Below are positions 26,482 to 36,137 of a stretch of DNA of 64,000 bases, one piece after another. How positions within the stretch are numbered: position 1 is the stretch's first letter; each line of letters starts with the position of its first letter. The stretch is from contig NZ_PPRG01000003.1 of the NCBI RefSeq assembly GCF_002902625.1, forward strand, positions 20,235-84,234. Reading direction: 5' to 3'. This DNA comes from Staphylococcus devriesei (lineage in GTDB: Bacteria > Bacillota > Bacilli > Staphylococcales > Staphylococcaceae). The notes under the pieces were generated by a model, which searched no databases, was not told the origin of the DNA, and saw only the letters and a program-made list of their open reading frames with translations. A program made the translations under genes and the position numbers.

Positions 26482-27096
26482 ATGGCAAATCCAATCAAAA
26501 TTGGTGTAGGCGGTCCTGTTGGTGCAGGTAAAACACAATTAGTTGAAAAATTAGTGCGCCGTCTGTCTAAAGATTTAAGTATCGGAGTTATTACAAACGA
26601 TATTTATACGAAAGAAGACCAAAAAATCTTAGTTAATACAGGCGTATTAGATGAGGATAGAATTATCGGTGTGGAAACTGGTGGTTGCCCTCATACAGCC
26701 ATCCGTGAAGACGCATCAATGAACTTCGCGGCGATTGATGAGTTATTAGAACGCAATGACGATATCGAACTTATCTTTATCGAATCAGGTGGCGATAACT
26801 TAGCTGCAACATTCAGTCCAGAACTCGTTGATTTCTCAATTTATATTATCGACGTAGCACAAGGTGAAAAGATTCCACGTAAAGGTGGACAAGGTATGAT
26901 TAAATCTGATTACTTTGTAATTAATAAAACAGACTTAGCAGAATTTGTTGGTGCCTCATTAGACCAAATGGCTGAAGATACGAAGACATTCCGTGGCGAC
27001 CGTCCATTCACATTCACTAACCTTAAAACTGATGATGGTTTAGATAACGTTATCGAATGGATAGAACGTGATGTATTACTTAAAGGATTGTCTTAA
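26482..27096 (+). CDS. ureG: Urease accessory GTPase UreG
   Basis: A 204-residue SIMIBI GTPase that drives nickel insertion into urease. P-loop [14 protein letters not shown] near residue 10, [17 protein letters not shown] with the nickel-binding Cys-Pro-His, [17 protein letters not shown], and the guanine-specificity motif [19 protein letters not shown] precedes the ATG. The final base overlaps the ureD start. Confidence 0.96.
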   Translation: MANPIKIGVGGPVGAGKTQLVEKLVRRLSKDLSIGVITNDIYTKEDQKILVNTGVLDEDRIIGVETGGCPHTAIREDASMNFAAIDELLERNDDIELIFIESGGDNLAATFSPELVDFSIYIIDVAQGEKIPRKGGQGMIKSDYFVINKTDLAEFVGASLDQMAEDTKTFRGDRPFTFTNLKTDDGLDNVIEWIERDVLLKGLS

Positions 27097-27953
27097 TGGC
27101 TAAAGAAACAACTCAAGGCGCTACACAACCTTGGACAGGCCAGCTCAATCTCACTGTTTTCAATAATGGTAAGCGTTCAGTTGCGCGTGATATCTTCTTT
27201 GAAAAGGCCCTGAAAGTTATCCGTCCAGTTTATTTAAATAATTCGACGATTCCAACGTTCTATATCGTAAATGTGGGTGGCGGTTATTTAGACGGCGACC
27301 GTTATAATATGAATATTAATGTAGAAGAAGCAGCTTCAGTCACCTTAACTTCACAAGGTGCTACAAAGATTTACAAGACATTAAACGATCGTGTGGAGCA
27401 ATACCAGACCTTTAATATTGCTAAAGATGGTTATATGGAATATGTAGGCGATCCTATTATCGCGTATGAAAATGCAAAATTCTTCCAACACAACGTATTT
27501 AATTTAGACGCTAGCGCATCCATGTTTTATACAGATATCCTAACACCTGGATATTCGATGAAAGATGAGAATTTCACATATAACTATATGCATTTAATCA
27601 ATGAGATATACGTAGACGGGGAATTAGTGACATATGATAACTTACGTATGCATCCAAGCGAAACGGAGATAACGTCAATCGGTTATATGGAGAACTATAC
27701 ACACTTAGGTTCTGCTTACTGTATCCATCCTGACGTGACGCAAAAGTTAATCGATACAGTCTATGACAAAATTAAGGATTATACGAAGACTTATGATTGT
27801 CGTATCGGTATTACTCAGCTACCGACACATGGTTTTACGGTACGTGTGTTATCAAATATGACCCAGGAAATTGAAGAGATTCTTCATACTGTACAAGCAT
27901 TTATTGCTCAACAGCTATATGACCGTCAACTAGATTTCTTGCGTAAATATTAA
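27096..27953 (+). CDS. ureD: Urease accessory protein UreD (UreH)
   Basis: A 285-residue accessory protein that holds apourease open for nickel delivery. Visible blocks: VRPVYLNN-like [57 protein letters not shown] and [14 protein letters not shown]. The ATG at 27096 shares a base with the ureG stop. The N-terminus ([20 protein letters not shown]) is a few residues longer than usual. A strong bidirectional terminator follows, closing the operon. Confidence 0.94.
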   Translation: MAKETTQGATQPWTGQLNLTVFNNGKRSVARDIFFEKALKVIRPVYLNNSTIPTFYIVNVGGGYLDGDRYNMNINVEEAASVTLTSQGATKIYKTLNDRVEQYQTFNIAKDGYMEYVGDPIIAYENAKFFQHNVFNLDASASMFYTDILTPGYSMKDENFTYNYMHLINEIYVDGELVTYDNLRMHPSETEITSIGYMENYTHLGSAYCIHPDVTQKLIDTVYDKIKDYTKTYDCRIGITQLPTHGFTVRVLSNMTQEIEEILHTVQAFIAQQLYDRQLDFLRKY

Positions 27954-27963
27954 TTGATATAGA

Positions 27964-28015
27964 AAAGCACTTTATAAGTTTGGGCAATTGCGCCTACTTA
28001 TAAAGTGCTTTTTTT
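27964..28015 (+). terminator. Bidirectional terminator between ureD and pgcA
   Basis: AAAGCACTTTATAAGT (27964-27979) pairs perfectly with ACTTATAAAGTGCTTT (27996-28011), with T-runs on both strands. Confidence 0.93.
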
Positions 28016-29660
28016 ATTCTTCTTCATTAAATATATAATCGTAAATATCTTGTGTAACTTGTTCAAAGTTATCTACGCATAAGGAAATATAGAATTTAAT
28101 TTTAGGTTCTGTCCCTGATGGTCTTAGTGCAATAAATCCTTCATTAAAGATAATTCGGATGACATCGGCTTGTGGTAATGTGATTGCCTCAACTGATTGG
28201 GTTTGTTTGTTTAACGTTTGTTGTATCTGATAGTCTTCTACTGCCACGACCTCAAGTCCTGCAATAGTATCCGGCACGTTTTGACGTACTTTCGTCATAA
28301 TATCAGCAATATGTTGCTGACCAGCTTGACCTTCAAATACTTTGGAAGTCGGTTTATCCCGATACTCTCCTACCTCGTCATAGATTTCATTTAATGCATC
28401 GAGAAGTGTTTTGCCATCATTTTTCAAAATAGAGGCATATTTAATAATGAGTGGTACGATTTGGACGGCATCTTTATCGCGCACGAAATCATCTGCCAAG
28501 TAACCATAACTTTCTTCGTAGGCAAAGAGTAATGATTCTTTTGTATCAAACTCACGAATAGCTTTCGCAATATGTTTAAAGCCAATTAAGACTTCCCGCA
28601 CACTTACACCATGTTTTCGTGCCAAGCGTTTACCTAATTCACCACTTACAATAGATTGTAAAACGACGGCATCATTGGAGACGTCAGTGTATTCAAGAAG
28701 ATATTTGATAAGTAGTGCACCAATTTCACTACCACCAAAGTAATACGTGTTTCCCTCACTATCTCTTTCTATAAAGCCCATGCGATCCACGTCCGGATCC
28801 GTCGCAATAATGAGATCAGCTTTAGTCTCTGGTGCTTGTTGAATTGCTAAGTCAAAGGCGTCACGTTCTTCAGGATTCGCACTTTTCACTGAACTAAAGT
28901 TAGGGTCCACCTTACACTGTGCTTCAACTAACTTAAAGTTTTGAAAATGAAGATGCTGTAGCACATCAGGAATAATCGGCACTCCTGTGCCATGTAAACT
29001 GGTATATACTACCTTTAACTCTGATTGTGGAATAGCACCCACAAGGCGTTTTACATGAGATATGTAATCTTGATACACGTCATCAGCTACAATGTGACGG
29101 TTCTTTTGAATACGTCTTTCATCTAATTCAATAGTTAGGGCAAGTGGGTCACCCAATTGTTCAATATAGTCAGCTACTTCAAGCGAGGCCTGTTCATCTA
29201 ATTGTGCCCCGTCTGATCCATAAACTTTAATGCCATTATAATCTTTAGGGTTGTGACTTGCCGTAATCATAATACCAGCAGAAGTTTTTAAGTATCTCAC
29301 CGTATGTGACAGTTGTGGTGTCGTTTGATATGTATCTGCCAAGTAAACCTTAATATCTTTAGACGCTAAAATTCGAGTGATGATTTCGGCGAATTCTGAT
29401 GAGAGATGACGGATATCATAATGAATGACAATTGAAGGATGCTCCTCTTTGTCTTGTAAATAATTGGCAATACCTAGTGCTAGGCGTTGGACTGTATAGC
29501 GATTTAAACGACCTGGACCTAAGCCAAACTGTCCACGTATCCCTGCTGTACCAAATGCTAATTCAGTTTCAAAACCTTGTGCCTGAAACTCAGGTGTTTG
29601 TACATCATAAAACGATGCCACAAGACTATCTTGTTTATGTTTCGTCCAACTGTCTTTCAT
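28014..29660 (-). CDS. pgcA: Phosphoglucomutase (alpha-phosphohexomutase)
   Basis: A 548-residue enzyme interconverting glucose 6-phosphate and glucose 1-phosphate, feeding UDP-glucose for glycolipid and teichoic acid synthesis. Phosphoserine loop GIMITASHNPKDYNG, metal loop ATDPDVDRMG, sugar-binding FAYEESYGYL, and phosphate-binding RPSGTEPKIKFYIS are all present. A longer upstream frame exists, but ATG 29660 (MKDSWTKHK) follows GAAAGGTG and gives the usual N-terminus with ELAFGTAGIRG near residue 35. It is a single-gene unit. Confidence 0.94.
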   Translation of the reverse strand: MKDSWTKHKQDSLVASFYDVQTPEFQAQGFETELAFGTAGIRGQFGLGPGRLNRYTVQRLALGIANYLQDKEEHPSIVIHYDIRHLSSEFAEIITRILASKDIKVYLADTYQTTPQLSHTVRYLKTSAGIMITASHNPKDYNGIKVYGSDGAQLDEQASLEVADYIEQLGDPLALTIELDERRIQKNRHIVADDVYQDYISHVKRLVGAIPQSELKVVYTSLHGTGVPIIPDVLQHLHFQNFKLVEAQCKVDPNFSSVKSANPEERDAFDLAIQQAPETKADLIIATDPDVDRMGFIERDSEGNTYYFGGSEIGALLIKYLLEYTDVSNDAVVLQSIVSGELGKRLARKHGVSVREVLIGFKHIAKAIREFDTKESLLFAYEESYGYLADDFVRDKDAVQIVPLIIKYASILKNDGKTLLDALNEIYDEVGEYRDKPTSKVFEGQAGQQHIADIMTKVRQNVPDTIAGLEVVAVEDYQIQQTLNKQTQSVEAITLPQADVIRIIFNEGFIALRPSGTEPKIKFYISLCVDNFEQVTQDIYDYIFNEEE

Positions 29661-29800
29661 TTTATACACCTTTCTTATCATTATTAATTTATACTTATTC
29701 ATTTTTAGTATACTGGATATTAACGTAAGTTTCACAAGATATGTAAATATTGCATAGGAGAATTACAGATATATTGAAAAGTGAGATACTCCAATAAATA

Positions 29801-29829
29801 TTGCAATAAGTAACTCATAGTGATATAAT
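29801..29829 (+). promoter_or_regulatory. Promoter of the SprA1-type antitoxin RNA
   Basis: TTGCAA (29801-29806), 17 bases, TATAAT (29824-29829). No open frame follows before the terminator at 29860, which points to a short non-coding RNA. Confidence 0.8.
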
Positions 29830-29835
29830 ATCCTC

Positions 29836-29893
29836 ATAAAGTAGCTCCAACACAACACCAAACCCCTTACTGCTGGGACAGTAAGGGGTTTAT
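29836..29893 (+). ncRNA. Antitoxin RNA of a type I toxin-antitoxin locus
   Basis: About 58 bases between the promoter and the terminator stem AAACCCCTTACT (29860-29871) / AGTAAGGGGTTT (29880-29891). Its 5' part AAAGTAGCTCC (29838-29848) is complementary, with one G-U pair, to the toxin mRNA across its first codons (29999-30009). TAGCTCCAA matches eight of nine bases of 30021-30029, the complement of the toxin ribosome site. The shared terminator overlaps the toxin RNA 3' end. This is the direct-repeat design of the Fst/RNAII and SprA1 families. Confidence 0.78.
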
Positions 29894-29918
29894 TAGGTGA
29901 GCTAGATACTGTCGCTAG

Positions 29919-30011
29919 TTACTTATTACGGTTCTCTAGCCAATACTTAAAAGCCGTAATAATACATCCTGATATGACAGGAGCAATGATGCTTACAAAA
30001 AGTAGCCCCAT
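29919..30011 (-). CDS. Fst/PepA1-family type I toxin peptide
   Basis: A 30-residue peptide MGLLFVSIIAPVISGCIITA then FKYWLENRNK. The IIAPVISGC-I-I core, W-L and basic NRNK end match the Fst toxin family (Enterococcus Fst, S. aureus PepA1), single-helix peptides that damage the membrane when over-expressed. The 5' region on the minus strand can fold: CCATAGTA pairs with TACTATGG across the GGAG ribosome site and start codon, the known way these mRNAs hide their start. The convergent antitoxin lies at 29836-29893. It sits between pgcA and drp35. Confidence 0.85.
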   Translation of the reverse strand: MGLLFVSIIAPVISGCIITAFKYWLENRNK

Positions 30012-30070
30012 AGTACAAAATAACTCCAAAAGACATTTTTATACTATGGTGCTTATTTTCATGCTTTCAC

Positions 30071-31048
30071 TTATTTGAACTGATAACTTTCATGGCCTTT
30101 CGCAAAGCCTTCTACTGTATAAATCATTGAACCACCTTCTGAGTCGTTCTCAATATCATTCGTACAAATAAGTAATTGGTTTGTACCAGGGATAAATTGA
30201 GGGTGTGTTGAACGTAACATTTTACCTTCATCTCTACCTGGCATTAAAATCTGACCAATTGGATAACCACGTTTATTAAATACTAATACACGGCCTTGTC
30301 CATACATAGCGACATATAGATTATCATCGCTATCGATACAACATGAGTCTGGACCTTCGTGACCGGTAAAGTAATACGGAATCGTCGCCCCAAATGGCGC
30401 AATCGTTACACCATCATCTTCTAATTGAATACGGTGAAGACGATTTGTTGTAGTTTCAGTCACCCATAACACCGTTTCATCCGTACTTAACGCTACACCA
30501 TTCGCTACTGAAATGTTTTGAATGACAGGTGTTACTGTCTTAAAGTCAGGTGAAACATAATACACGCCACCTTTAGGTTGAGTAGAATAACCTCTAAAAT
30601 CAGTAAAATAGAATCCGCCTTTACTATCAAAGACCATATCATCTATACAATAGTCTGTATTTAATTCTGAAATAATTTCCTCGAAGTGTTCACCGTGTTC
30701 ATCAGTCGCAAAAATACCACCAGTTGACTCAAAGTCGCCTAAATAACATGTAAATAAACGGCCATCTTTATGTATTTTCACTGCAGCAGGATTTTGCTTA
30801 GTAGATTGAAAAGCCGTAGTTACCTCTTTAGATGGTAGGTCTACTTTCAAAATTTTGCCTCCAAATACTTCACATAAAAATAGGTTATGATATCTATCAA
30901 AGATTAATCCTTCTAATTGAAGTCCTTCATCCGAAACCTTTAACCAAGGTTCTGCCGTCACTGTTTGTAACTCACTTTCAGAGATAATTGGTACTGCACT
31001 ATTAGATGTCCCAGTATAAGTTAATCTAGGTAATGAATGATTAGTCAT
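30071..31048 (-). CDS. drp35: Drp35 lactonase (SMP-30/gluconolactonase family)
   Basis: A 325-residue calcium-dependent lactonase with six-bladed beta-propeller, named after its induction by cell-wall antibiotics in S. aureus. [88 protein letters not shown] and [16 protein letters not shown] match Drp35, including the Glu and Asp calcium ligands. ATG 31048 lies eight bases after AAGGAG; the upstream GTG is rejected. A perfect cre site lies 82 bases upstream. Confidence 0.93.
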   Translation of the reverse strand: MTNHSLPRLTYTGTSNSAVPIISESELQTVTAEPWLKVSDEGLQLEGLIFDRYHNLFLCEVFGGKILKVDLPSKEVTTAFQSTKQNPAAVKIHKDGRLFTCYLGDFESTGGIFATDEHGEHFEEIISELNTDYCIDDMVFDSKGGFYFTDFRGYSTQPKGGVYYVSPDFKTVTPVIQNISVANGVALSTDETVLWVTETTTNRLHRIQLEDDGVTIAPFGATIPYYFTGHEGPDSCCIDSDDNLYVAMYGQGRVLVFNKRGYPIGQILMPGRDEGKMLRSTHPQFIPGTNQLLICTNDIENDSEGGSMIYTVEGFAKGHESYQFK

Positions 31049-31129
31049 TCTTAACACTCCTTCTCTTTTTGAAAAGTATTATCATAAGCTATTATATTTT
31101 AAAGCTGTACTTAATTCTTATCTTACTAT

Positions 31130-31144
31130 ATGTAATCGTTTTCA
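31130..31144 (-). promoter_or_regulatory. CcpA cre site upstream of drp35
   Basis: ATGTAATCGTTTTCA fits the Gram-positive cre consensus WTGNAANCGNWNNCW at every defined position. It lies in the drp35-trhO gap, so it may serve either gene. Confidence 0.6.
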
Positions 31145-31328
31145 AGAAGAATAAAGCATATTTCTTTTGCTCTATGGCAATATTTGTAAATCAAAATATT
31201 GAAAGTTACTGTAATTTTGGTAAAATTATATAATGTTGAATTTTGTAAAAAAGTAATGATTTAATATTTATACACATTACACGGCTTGCCCTTATGATAA
31301 ATTAAAATTTTTAGAGGAGAATCAGAAA

Positions 31329-32291
31329 ATGGATTATAGAGTATTATTATATTATAAATATACTACAATTGATGACCCTGAAACATTCGCATCTGAGCAC
31401 TTAGAATTCTGTAAAGCAAACAATTTAAAAGGTAGAATCTTAGTTTCTACTGAAGGCATCAATGGTACATTATCAGGTACTAAAGAAGATACAGATAAAT
31501 ACATTGAACATATGCATGCAGATGAGCGTTTCGCAGATATGACTTTCAAGATTGATGAAGCTGAAGGTCACGCTTTCAAAAAAATGCACGTTCGTCCAAG
31601 AAATGAAATCGTCGCTTTAGGTCTTGAAGATGATATCGATCCTCGCGAAACAACAGGTAAATATTATTCACCTAGCGAATTTAAAAAAGCTTTAGAAGAC
31701 GATGATACAGTCATCGTCGATGCACGTAACGACTATGAGTTTGACCTTGGCCACTTCCGTGGTGCAATTCGTCCTGACATTACTCGTTTCAGAGATTTAC
31801 CAGATTGGATTCGCGAAAATAAAGACCAATTAGAAGGTAAAAACATCGTAACATATTGTACAGGTGGTATCCGTTGCGAAAAATTCTCTGGCTGGTTAGT
31901 TAAAGAAGGTTTCGAAAATGTAGGTCAATTACACGGTGGTATCGCAACGTATGGTAAAGATCCAGAAACTAAAGGCGAATACTGGGACGGTAAAATGTAC
32001 GTATTTGACGAACGTATTAGCGTTGACGTTAACCAAGTAGAGAAAACAGTTATCGGTAAAGAACATTTCGATGGCACGCCTTGCGAACGTTATATTAACT
32101 GTGCAAACCCTGAATGCAACAAACAAATCTTAGTATCTGAAGAAAATGAAGAAAAATATCTTGGCGCATGTTCATATGACTGCGCTAAACATGAGCGTAA
32201 CCGTTATGTTGCTAAACATAATATTAGCGATGAAGAATGGAATCGTCGTCTAGAAAATTTCAAAGACGTGCCTGAACACGCACACGCATAA
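31329..32291 (+). CDS. trhO: tRNA uridine(34) hydroxylase TrhO (rhodanese-like)
   Basis: A 320-residue enzyme that hydroxylates uridine 34 of certain tRNAs on the way to cmo5U/mo5U. The N-terminal acylphosphatase-like region [18 protein letters not shown], central rhodanese domain with the loop [15 protein letters not shown] (active Cys), and the C-terminal Cys-rich part [14 protein letters not shown] ... CSYDC are characteristic of the YbfQ/YceA group. GAGGAGAA precedes the ATG. It is a single-gene unit with its own terminator. Confidence 0.93.
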   Translation: MDYRVLLYYKYTTIDDPETFASEHLEFCKANNLKGRILVSTEGINGTLSGTKEDTDKYIEHMHADERFADMTFKIDEAEGHAFKKMHVRPRNEIVALGLEDDIDPRETTGKYYSPSEFKKALEDDDTVIVDARNDYEFDLGHFRGAIRPDITRFRDLPDWIRENKDQLEGKNIVTYCTGGIRCEKFSGWLVKEGFENVGQLHGGIATYGKDPETKGEYWDGKMYVFDERISVDVNQVEKTVIGKEHFDGTPCERYINCANPECNKQILVSEENEEKYLGACSYDCAKHERNRYVAKHNISDEEWNRRLENFKDVPEHAHA

Positions 32292-32297
32292 TTATAG

Positions 32298-32338
32298 GAG
32301 AGGGACAGAAATTCTACTAATTTCTGCCCTCTCTTTTT
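32298..32338 (+). terminator. Rho-independent terminator of trhO
   Basis: GAGAGGG-a-CAGAAATT pairs with AATTTCTG-c-CCTCTC, then TTTTT. Confidence 0.9.
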
Positions 32339-32359
32339 ATTTCTCGCAATCACTATGAA

Positions 32360-32412
32360 TTGAAATATCTAAATGCAAATTTTATAATTGATAATAGTTA
32401 TCAATTATAAAA
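32360..32412 (+). promoter_or_regulatory. Promoter overlapped by a 35-bp perfect palindrome with a Fur-like core
   Basis: TTGAAA (32360-32365), 17 bases, TATAAT (32383-32388). From 32379 the sequence forms 16-bp perfect arms around a TAG centre, ending at 32413. The core TGATAATAGTTATCA (32389-32403) matches the Bacillus/Staphylococcus 7-1-7 Fur box TGATAATNATTATCA at all but one position. The palindrome covers the -10 and start of transcription, the ideal place for a repressor. Confidence 0.7.
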
Positions 32413-32430
32413 TAAACGGAGTTGATTAAT

Positions 32431-33414
32431 ATGTGTACGGGCTTTACTTTTCAAGCAAAAAATAGCGACATCATCTTAGGTCGTACAATGGATTATGACT
32501 ACCCGCTTACCGGTCATCTCGCCGTGCAACCACGCAACTTCTATTGGGAATCCCGTGTCGATTATAAAGGGACGACTAAATACGGTTTCACAGGCGCCGG
32601 TTCTGATATGGAAGGGTTCATCTTTGGCGATGGCGTCAATGAACATGGGCTCGCTATTTCCAACCAGTATGACCGCGATTATGCTTCCTATGCGACAGAA
32701 ATTCGCGAAGGTTATATCAATATTTCTCAAACCGAAGTGCTTACATGGGCGCTTGGCTACAATAAAACTATCGATGAACTTATCAATAACGCACCACAAG
32801 TCAACGTTGTTGGTCATACATTAAACGATATTAACGAAGCGCCACCGCTTCATTTCCACGTATCCGATAAAACGGGTCGTACGGCAGAAATTACATTTGT
32901 CGAAGGACGTATTGTCGTACATGACAATCCAGTCGGCGTACTTACCAATAACCCCGATTTAAACTGGCACTACGAGAATTTAAAAAATTACGTTAACGTT
33001 ACACCGTATAAACCACAAAGTAAGACCTTTAATGGCATCGAACTTAAATCTTTAGGTAATGAAGGTGGCACATTCGGTCTGCCTGGAGGTTACACGTCTG
33101 GTGAACGCTTTGTTAGAGCGGCATACCTTATTAATAATATGTTGCCCGACGATGGCGATGATGCCGTACTAGATGCCTTCAGAATTCTTGATAGCGTCAG
33201 TATTCCTAAAGGTGCCGTGCGCCCTTCTGAAAATGAGTTCCATTACACGTTGTATCAAACAGTATTCAATCTTACTAACCGAACAGTTTATGTGAGTTAT
33301 TATAATTCTAACCGTATCGCCCAGTTACAGCTAACAGAGGACTTATTGAATAGTGATGATTTAGTAATATTTGAGCCTATTCCACAAGGCATTGCCACAG
33401 AACAAGTAAAATAG
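32431..33414 (+). CDS. Choloylglycine hydrolase / penicillin V acylase family Ntn-hydrolase
   Basis: A 327-residue N-terminal nucleophile amidase. MCTGFTF places the catalytic Cys directly after Met, to be exposed by Met removal; GRTMDYD, GLAISNQY, LTNNPDLNWHYENL and PGGYTSGERFVRAAYL supply the other active-site residues (Arg, Asp, Asn, Asn, Arg). The fold covers bile salt hydrolases, penicillin V acylases and acyl-homoserine lactone acylases; sequence by eye does not decide among them. CGGAG precedes ATG 32431; the in-frame start nine bases earlier would bury the nucleophile. The palindromic operator overlaps its promoter. Confidence 0.9.
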   Translation: MCTGFTFQAKNSDIILGRTMDYDYPLTGHLAVQPRNFYWESRVDYKGTTKYGFTGAGSDMEGFIFGDGVNEHGLAISNQYDRDYASYATEIREGYINISQTEVLTWALGYNKTIDELINNAPQVNVVGHTLNDINEAPPLHFHVSDKTGRTAEITFVEGRIVVHDNPVGVLTNNPDLNWHYENLKNYVNVTPYKPQSKTFNGIELKSLGNEGGTFGLPGGYTSGERFVRAAYLINNMLPDDGDDAVLDAFRILDSVSIPKGAVRPSENEFHYTLYQTVFNLTNRTVYVSYYNSNRIAQLQLTEDLLNSDDLVIFEPIPQGIATEQVK

Positions 33415-33447
33415 ATTTTAAGAATTCAACTATCACTACAAAACAAG

Positions 33448-33486
33448 AGGCTGAGCCATTAATATAAAAAAGTGGTTCAGCCTTTA
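33448..33486 (+). terminator. Probable terminator of the Ntn-hydrolase gene
   Basis: AGGCTGAGCCA (33448-33458) pairs with TGGTTCAGCCT (33473-33483), one mismatch; only a short TTT follows. Confidence 0.65.
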
Positions 33487-33560
33487 GTTATGGCAGTAGT
33501 TGTCTGAAATGAAGATGCGCTCGAACATCGCTTTCTTCATTTTTAGTCAAACTTGCCGGG

Positions 33561-33605
33561 GCGGGACAACGAAATCTTTGAAATTACATTAGATTTCTGT
33601 CCCGC
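33561..33605. terminator. Inverted repeat, probable terminator between convergent genes
   Basis: GCGGGACA-ac-GAAATCT (33561-33577) pairs with AGATTTC-TGTCCCGC (33591-33605). It follows the MFS pseudogene stop on the minus strand by 32 bases. Arms of the GCGGGACA...TGTCCCGC kind recur in staphylococcal intergenic DNA. Confidence 0.6.
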
Positions 33606-33636
33606 TCTCTCTTTCATTTATATAAATTTATCACAT

Positions 33637-35010
33637 TTAAGCTTTTACGTTTTTTGGTATTAGAATAAAGGCAGAGGTAACACCAAGTATCATAATAACG
33701 GCTCCGATAAAGAATGAAATCATCGCCGCTATTTCTACCGGATAAATTTGTTGTCATACCGTAAAGATGGTCGTATTCAAGGCAATACCGAACGCGCCAC
33801 CAAGTGTAGCCCCCATTTTGTATAAACCAGTCGCAAAGCTTACTTTCTCTTCTGGCATGTTAAATACCGCAATCGTTAAACCAGGTGTCGCTACTAAACC
33901 ATTACCAATCGCACATATTACAAATGCAAATGTAACTAGGCCCACATACCAACTTGGCGTTAAGAACGTTAAACTGATTAACATAATACCAATTGCCGGG
34001 AATAGTGGACCAGCAATTAACATACTTTTCCCACCATAACGTTGAATGGCTTTTTCACCTAAACGTACCATAGCAATAGCCATGAAGACGTACGGCACAG
34101 TGACCAGACCTGTTTGTGCTTCACTCATGCCAAATTGTTTTTGCGCATAACCATTGAAGACGACAGTTGTACCTACACCTGTATTTACTACGAAGTTATT
34201 TAATGTTGAACCTAGAAATTCTCGATTTTTTACTATTGAAAAATCGATAAATGGTGTGGTTCTGCCTTTTTCAAAAAGATAAAAAATCGTTAATGCTATA
34301 AGACCGAGACCTGCTACTGTTAATGAGAAGTTACTTGTCCAACCGTACGTGAAACCTTGGGTCATGAGTAGCATAACGCAAGCGATGAAGATACCGAAGA
34401 TGAGCATCCCAATATAATCGAACGGTTGATGATCACGTTCTGCGCGAGGTGTTTCTTTCTTACGGCTTAGGATAAGAATAGCAATCACGGATAAAATAAT
34501 GGAGCATGCAAAGATGAATTGCCAACTCCAAAGACTAGAAATTATACCGCCCACATATGAAGAAAAACCGATTCCGCCTACTGTAGCTATCATCATAAAA
34601 CTATAGGCTTTACGTAAATTCTGACCTTCGAATTTATCAGATACGAGACCGATAGTGGATGGTAATAAAATTGCTACTGAGAAGCCTTGGAAGATACGAC
34701 CAATTACTAGGAATGGTGTAGCTGGTACAAGAATTAAACTTAGACAACCAATAATACTTAGTACTAGCCCAATAATGGTCATCTTGAGGTTACCTACTTT
34801 ATCTGCAATATCTCCTGCACCAACCATGAAGATACCTGTAACAAATGAAACTAAGCTAATGGATAGATTCAATGTTGAATCAGTGGCGCCAAATGTTTTT
34901 TGGACACTTAAGCCTATATTGATAAATGATTGTGCGAACAACCAATATGTTAACACTGCAAAGCTTGTTGCAATGACTAAATTCCAGTCAAATTTATTCT
35001 GATGTGACAT
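33637..35010 (-). pseudogene. MFS multidrug-type efflux transporter with premature stop (NorB/DHA2-like)
   Basis: A 14-helix DHA2-type drug exporter. MVGAGDIADKVGNLKM is the A-type loop after helix 2, GRIFQGFSVAILLPSTIGL and YVGGIISSLWSWQFIF are the helix 4-5 motifs, and SFATGLYKMGATLGGAFGIAL matches the last helices of NorB-like pumps. The frame is stopped by TGA at 33756-33754 after IFTV, then continues for 38 more codons (QQIYPVEIAAMISFFIGAVI then MILGVTSAFILIPKNVKA) to TAA at 33639. That tail is the expected final helix, so the gene was intact until recently; a protein without it might still fold. ATG 35010 is preceded by AGGTGTG. A Fur-like box lies upstream. Confidence 0.8.
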
Positions 35011-35049
35011 CACACCTACACTCCCTTATCAAGAAATATAATATTTATT

Positions 35050-35068
35050 ATTGAGAATAATTCTCAAT
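35050..35068 (-). promoter_or_regulatory. Fur-type operator upstream of the MFS gene
   Basis: ATTGAGAATAATTCTCAAT is a perfect 19-base palindrome (9-1-9) whose core TGAGAATAATTCTCA has the 7-1-7 layout of Fur/PerR/Zur boxes and differs from the Fur consensus at two symmetric positions. It lies 40 bases before the start codon. Confidence 0.68.
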
Positions 35069-35275
35069 TAACTCAGATTATTATATCACGTGATAAAGAG
35101 AAGTACTATACAATTCTAGGGTTCGAGAAAGTTTTTTACACTTAAATATCAACAAATTAAAAAATAAACTAAGTCAGAGTTTTATAATCATGATATAAAT
35201 GATATAAGATGAAAAATTACTAACATATAATTATCTATTTAAGCTAAACATATAATAGTAAGGAGGATGTAATTT

Positions 35276-35914
35276 ATGAAGATATTAGTTACGGCGTTTG
35301 AACCATTTGGTGGGGAATCTATTAATCCGGCGTTAGAGGCAGTGAAACGATTAGAAGATTCAATCGGTGAACATGAGATTACGAAGTTAGAGATTCCTAC
35401 AGTATTTCACGATTCAATAGAAACAATTAATACCACATTAGCTCAAGGAAACTATGATGCTGTGTTAGCGGTTGGACAAGCTGGTGGTCGAAGTGCATTA
35501 ACACCTGAACGTGTAGGCATTAATATCGATGACGCACGTATTCCTGACAATAAGGGGCAACAGCCAATTGACACCCCTATTCAACCAAATGGTGCGCCTG
35601 CCTACTTTTCAAATATGCCTGTTAAAAAGATGACTGAAGCTATTAAACAAGTTGGCTTCCCTGCAAGTCTATCTAATACAGCCGGCACCTTTGTATGTAA
35701 CCACATCCTCTATCAATTAGGTTATTTAGCCGAACATTCCTACCCTAACTTACTATTTGGCTTTATTCATGTACCTTTTATTCCAGAACAAGTGACTACT
35801 AAACCAGAGACACCTTCTATGTCTATTGAAACGATGACTAAAGGACTTACTGCTGCTATCAAAGCTATTTCATATGAAAAAGATATTAAAGTAGCACTAG
35901 GCCAAACACACTAA
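35276..35914 (+). CDS. pcp: Pyroglutamyl-peptidase I (pyrrolidone-carboxylate peptidase)
   Basis: A 212-residue cytosolic cysteine peptidase removing N-terminal pyroglutamate. The catalytic triad is visible: Glu in LTPERVGIN, Cys in [12 protein letters not shown], His in [11 protein letters not shown]-terminal [16 protein letters not shown] binds the pyroglutamyl ring. Normal length. AAGGAGG lies nine bases before the ATG. A short AGTAGA...TCTACT hairpin follows the stop but has no T-run. Confidence 0.95.
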   Translation: MKILVTAFEPFGGESINPALEAVKRLEDSIGEHEITKLEIPTVFHDSIETINTTLAQGNYDAVLAVGQAGGRSALTPERVGINIDDARIPDNKGQQPIDTPIQPNGAPAYFSNMPVKKMTEAIKQVGFPASLSNTAGTFVCNHILYQLGYLAEHSYPNLLFGFIHVPFIPEQVTTKPETPSMSIETMTKGLTAAIKAISYEKDIKVALGQTH

Positions 35915-36137
35915 AAGTAGATTTTAACTTCTACTAAAAATATGTACAACGGTTAAGGATAGATTATATTAAATGATATATTGTCGCCCTTAAAGTGAAA
36001 AAAATCTATCTCGCTAAATTTTAATAATACCTAAAAAAGGTGTATTATATAATAATGCCTATTGATATATTTATATATTTTGAATACAAATTTAATTCTA
36101 AATATATACATTAACACAATTGAAAGAAGGTAAAATA

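Noticed and set aside
36001..36060. T-box, riboswitch or other structured leader upstream of the family-5 importer
   Set aside because: Only a loose AT-rich palindrome and a weak ATAGATT/AATCTAT pair are visible; no conserved riboswitch core was recognised.
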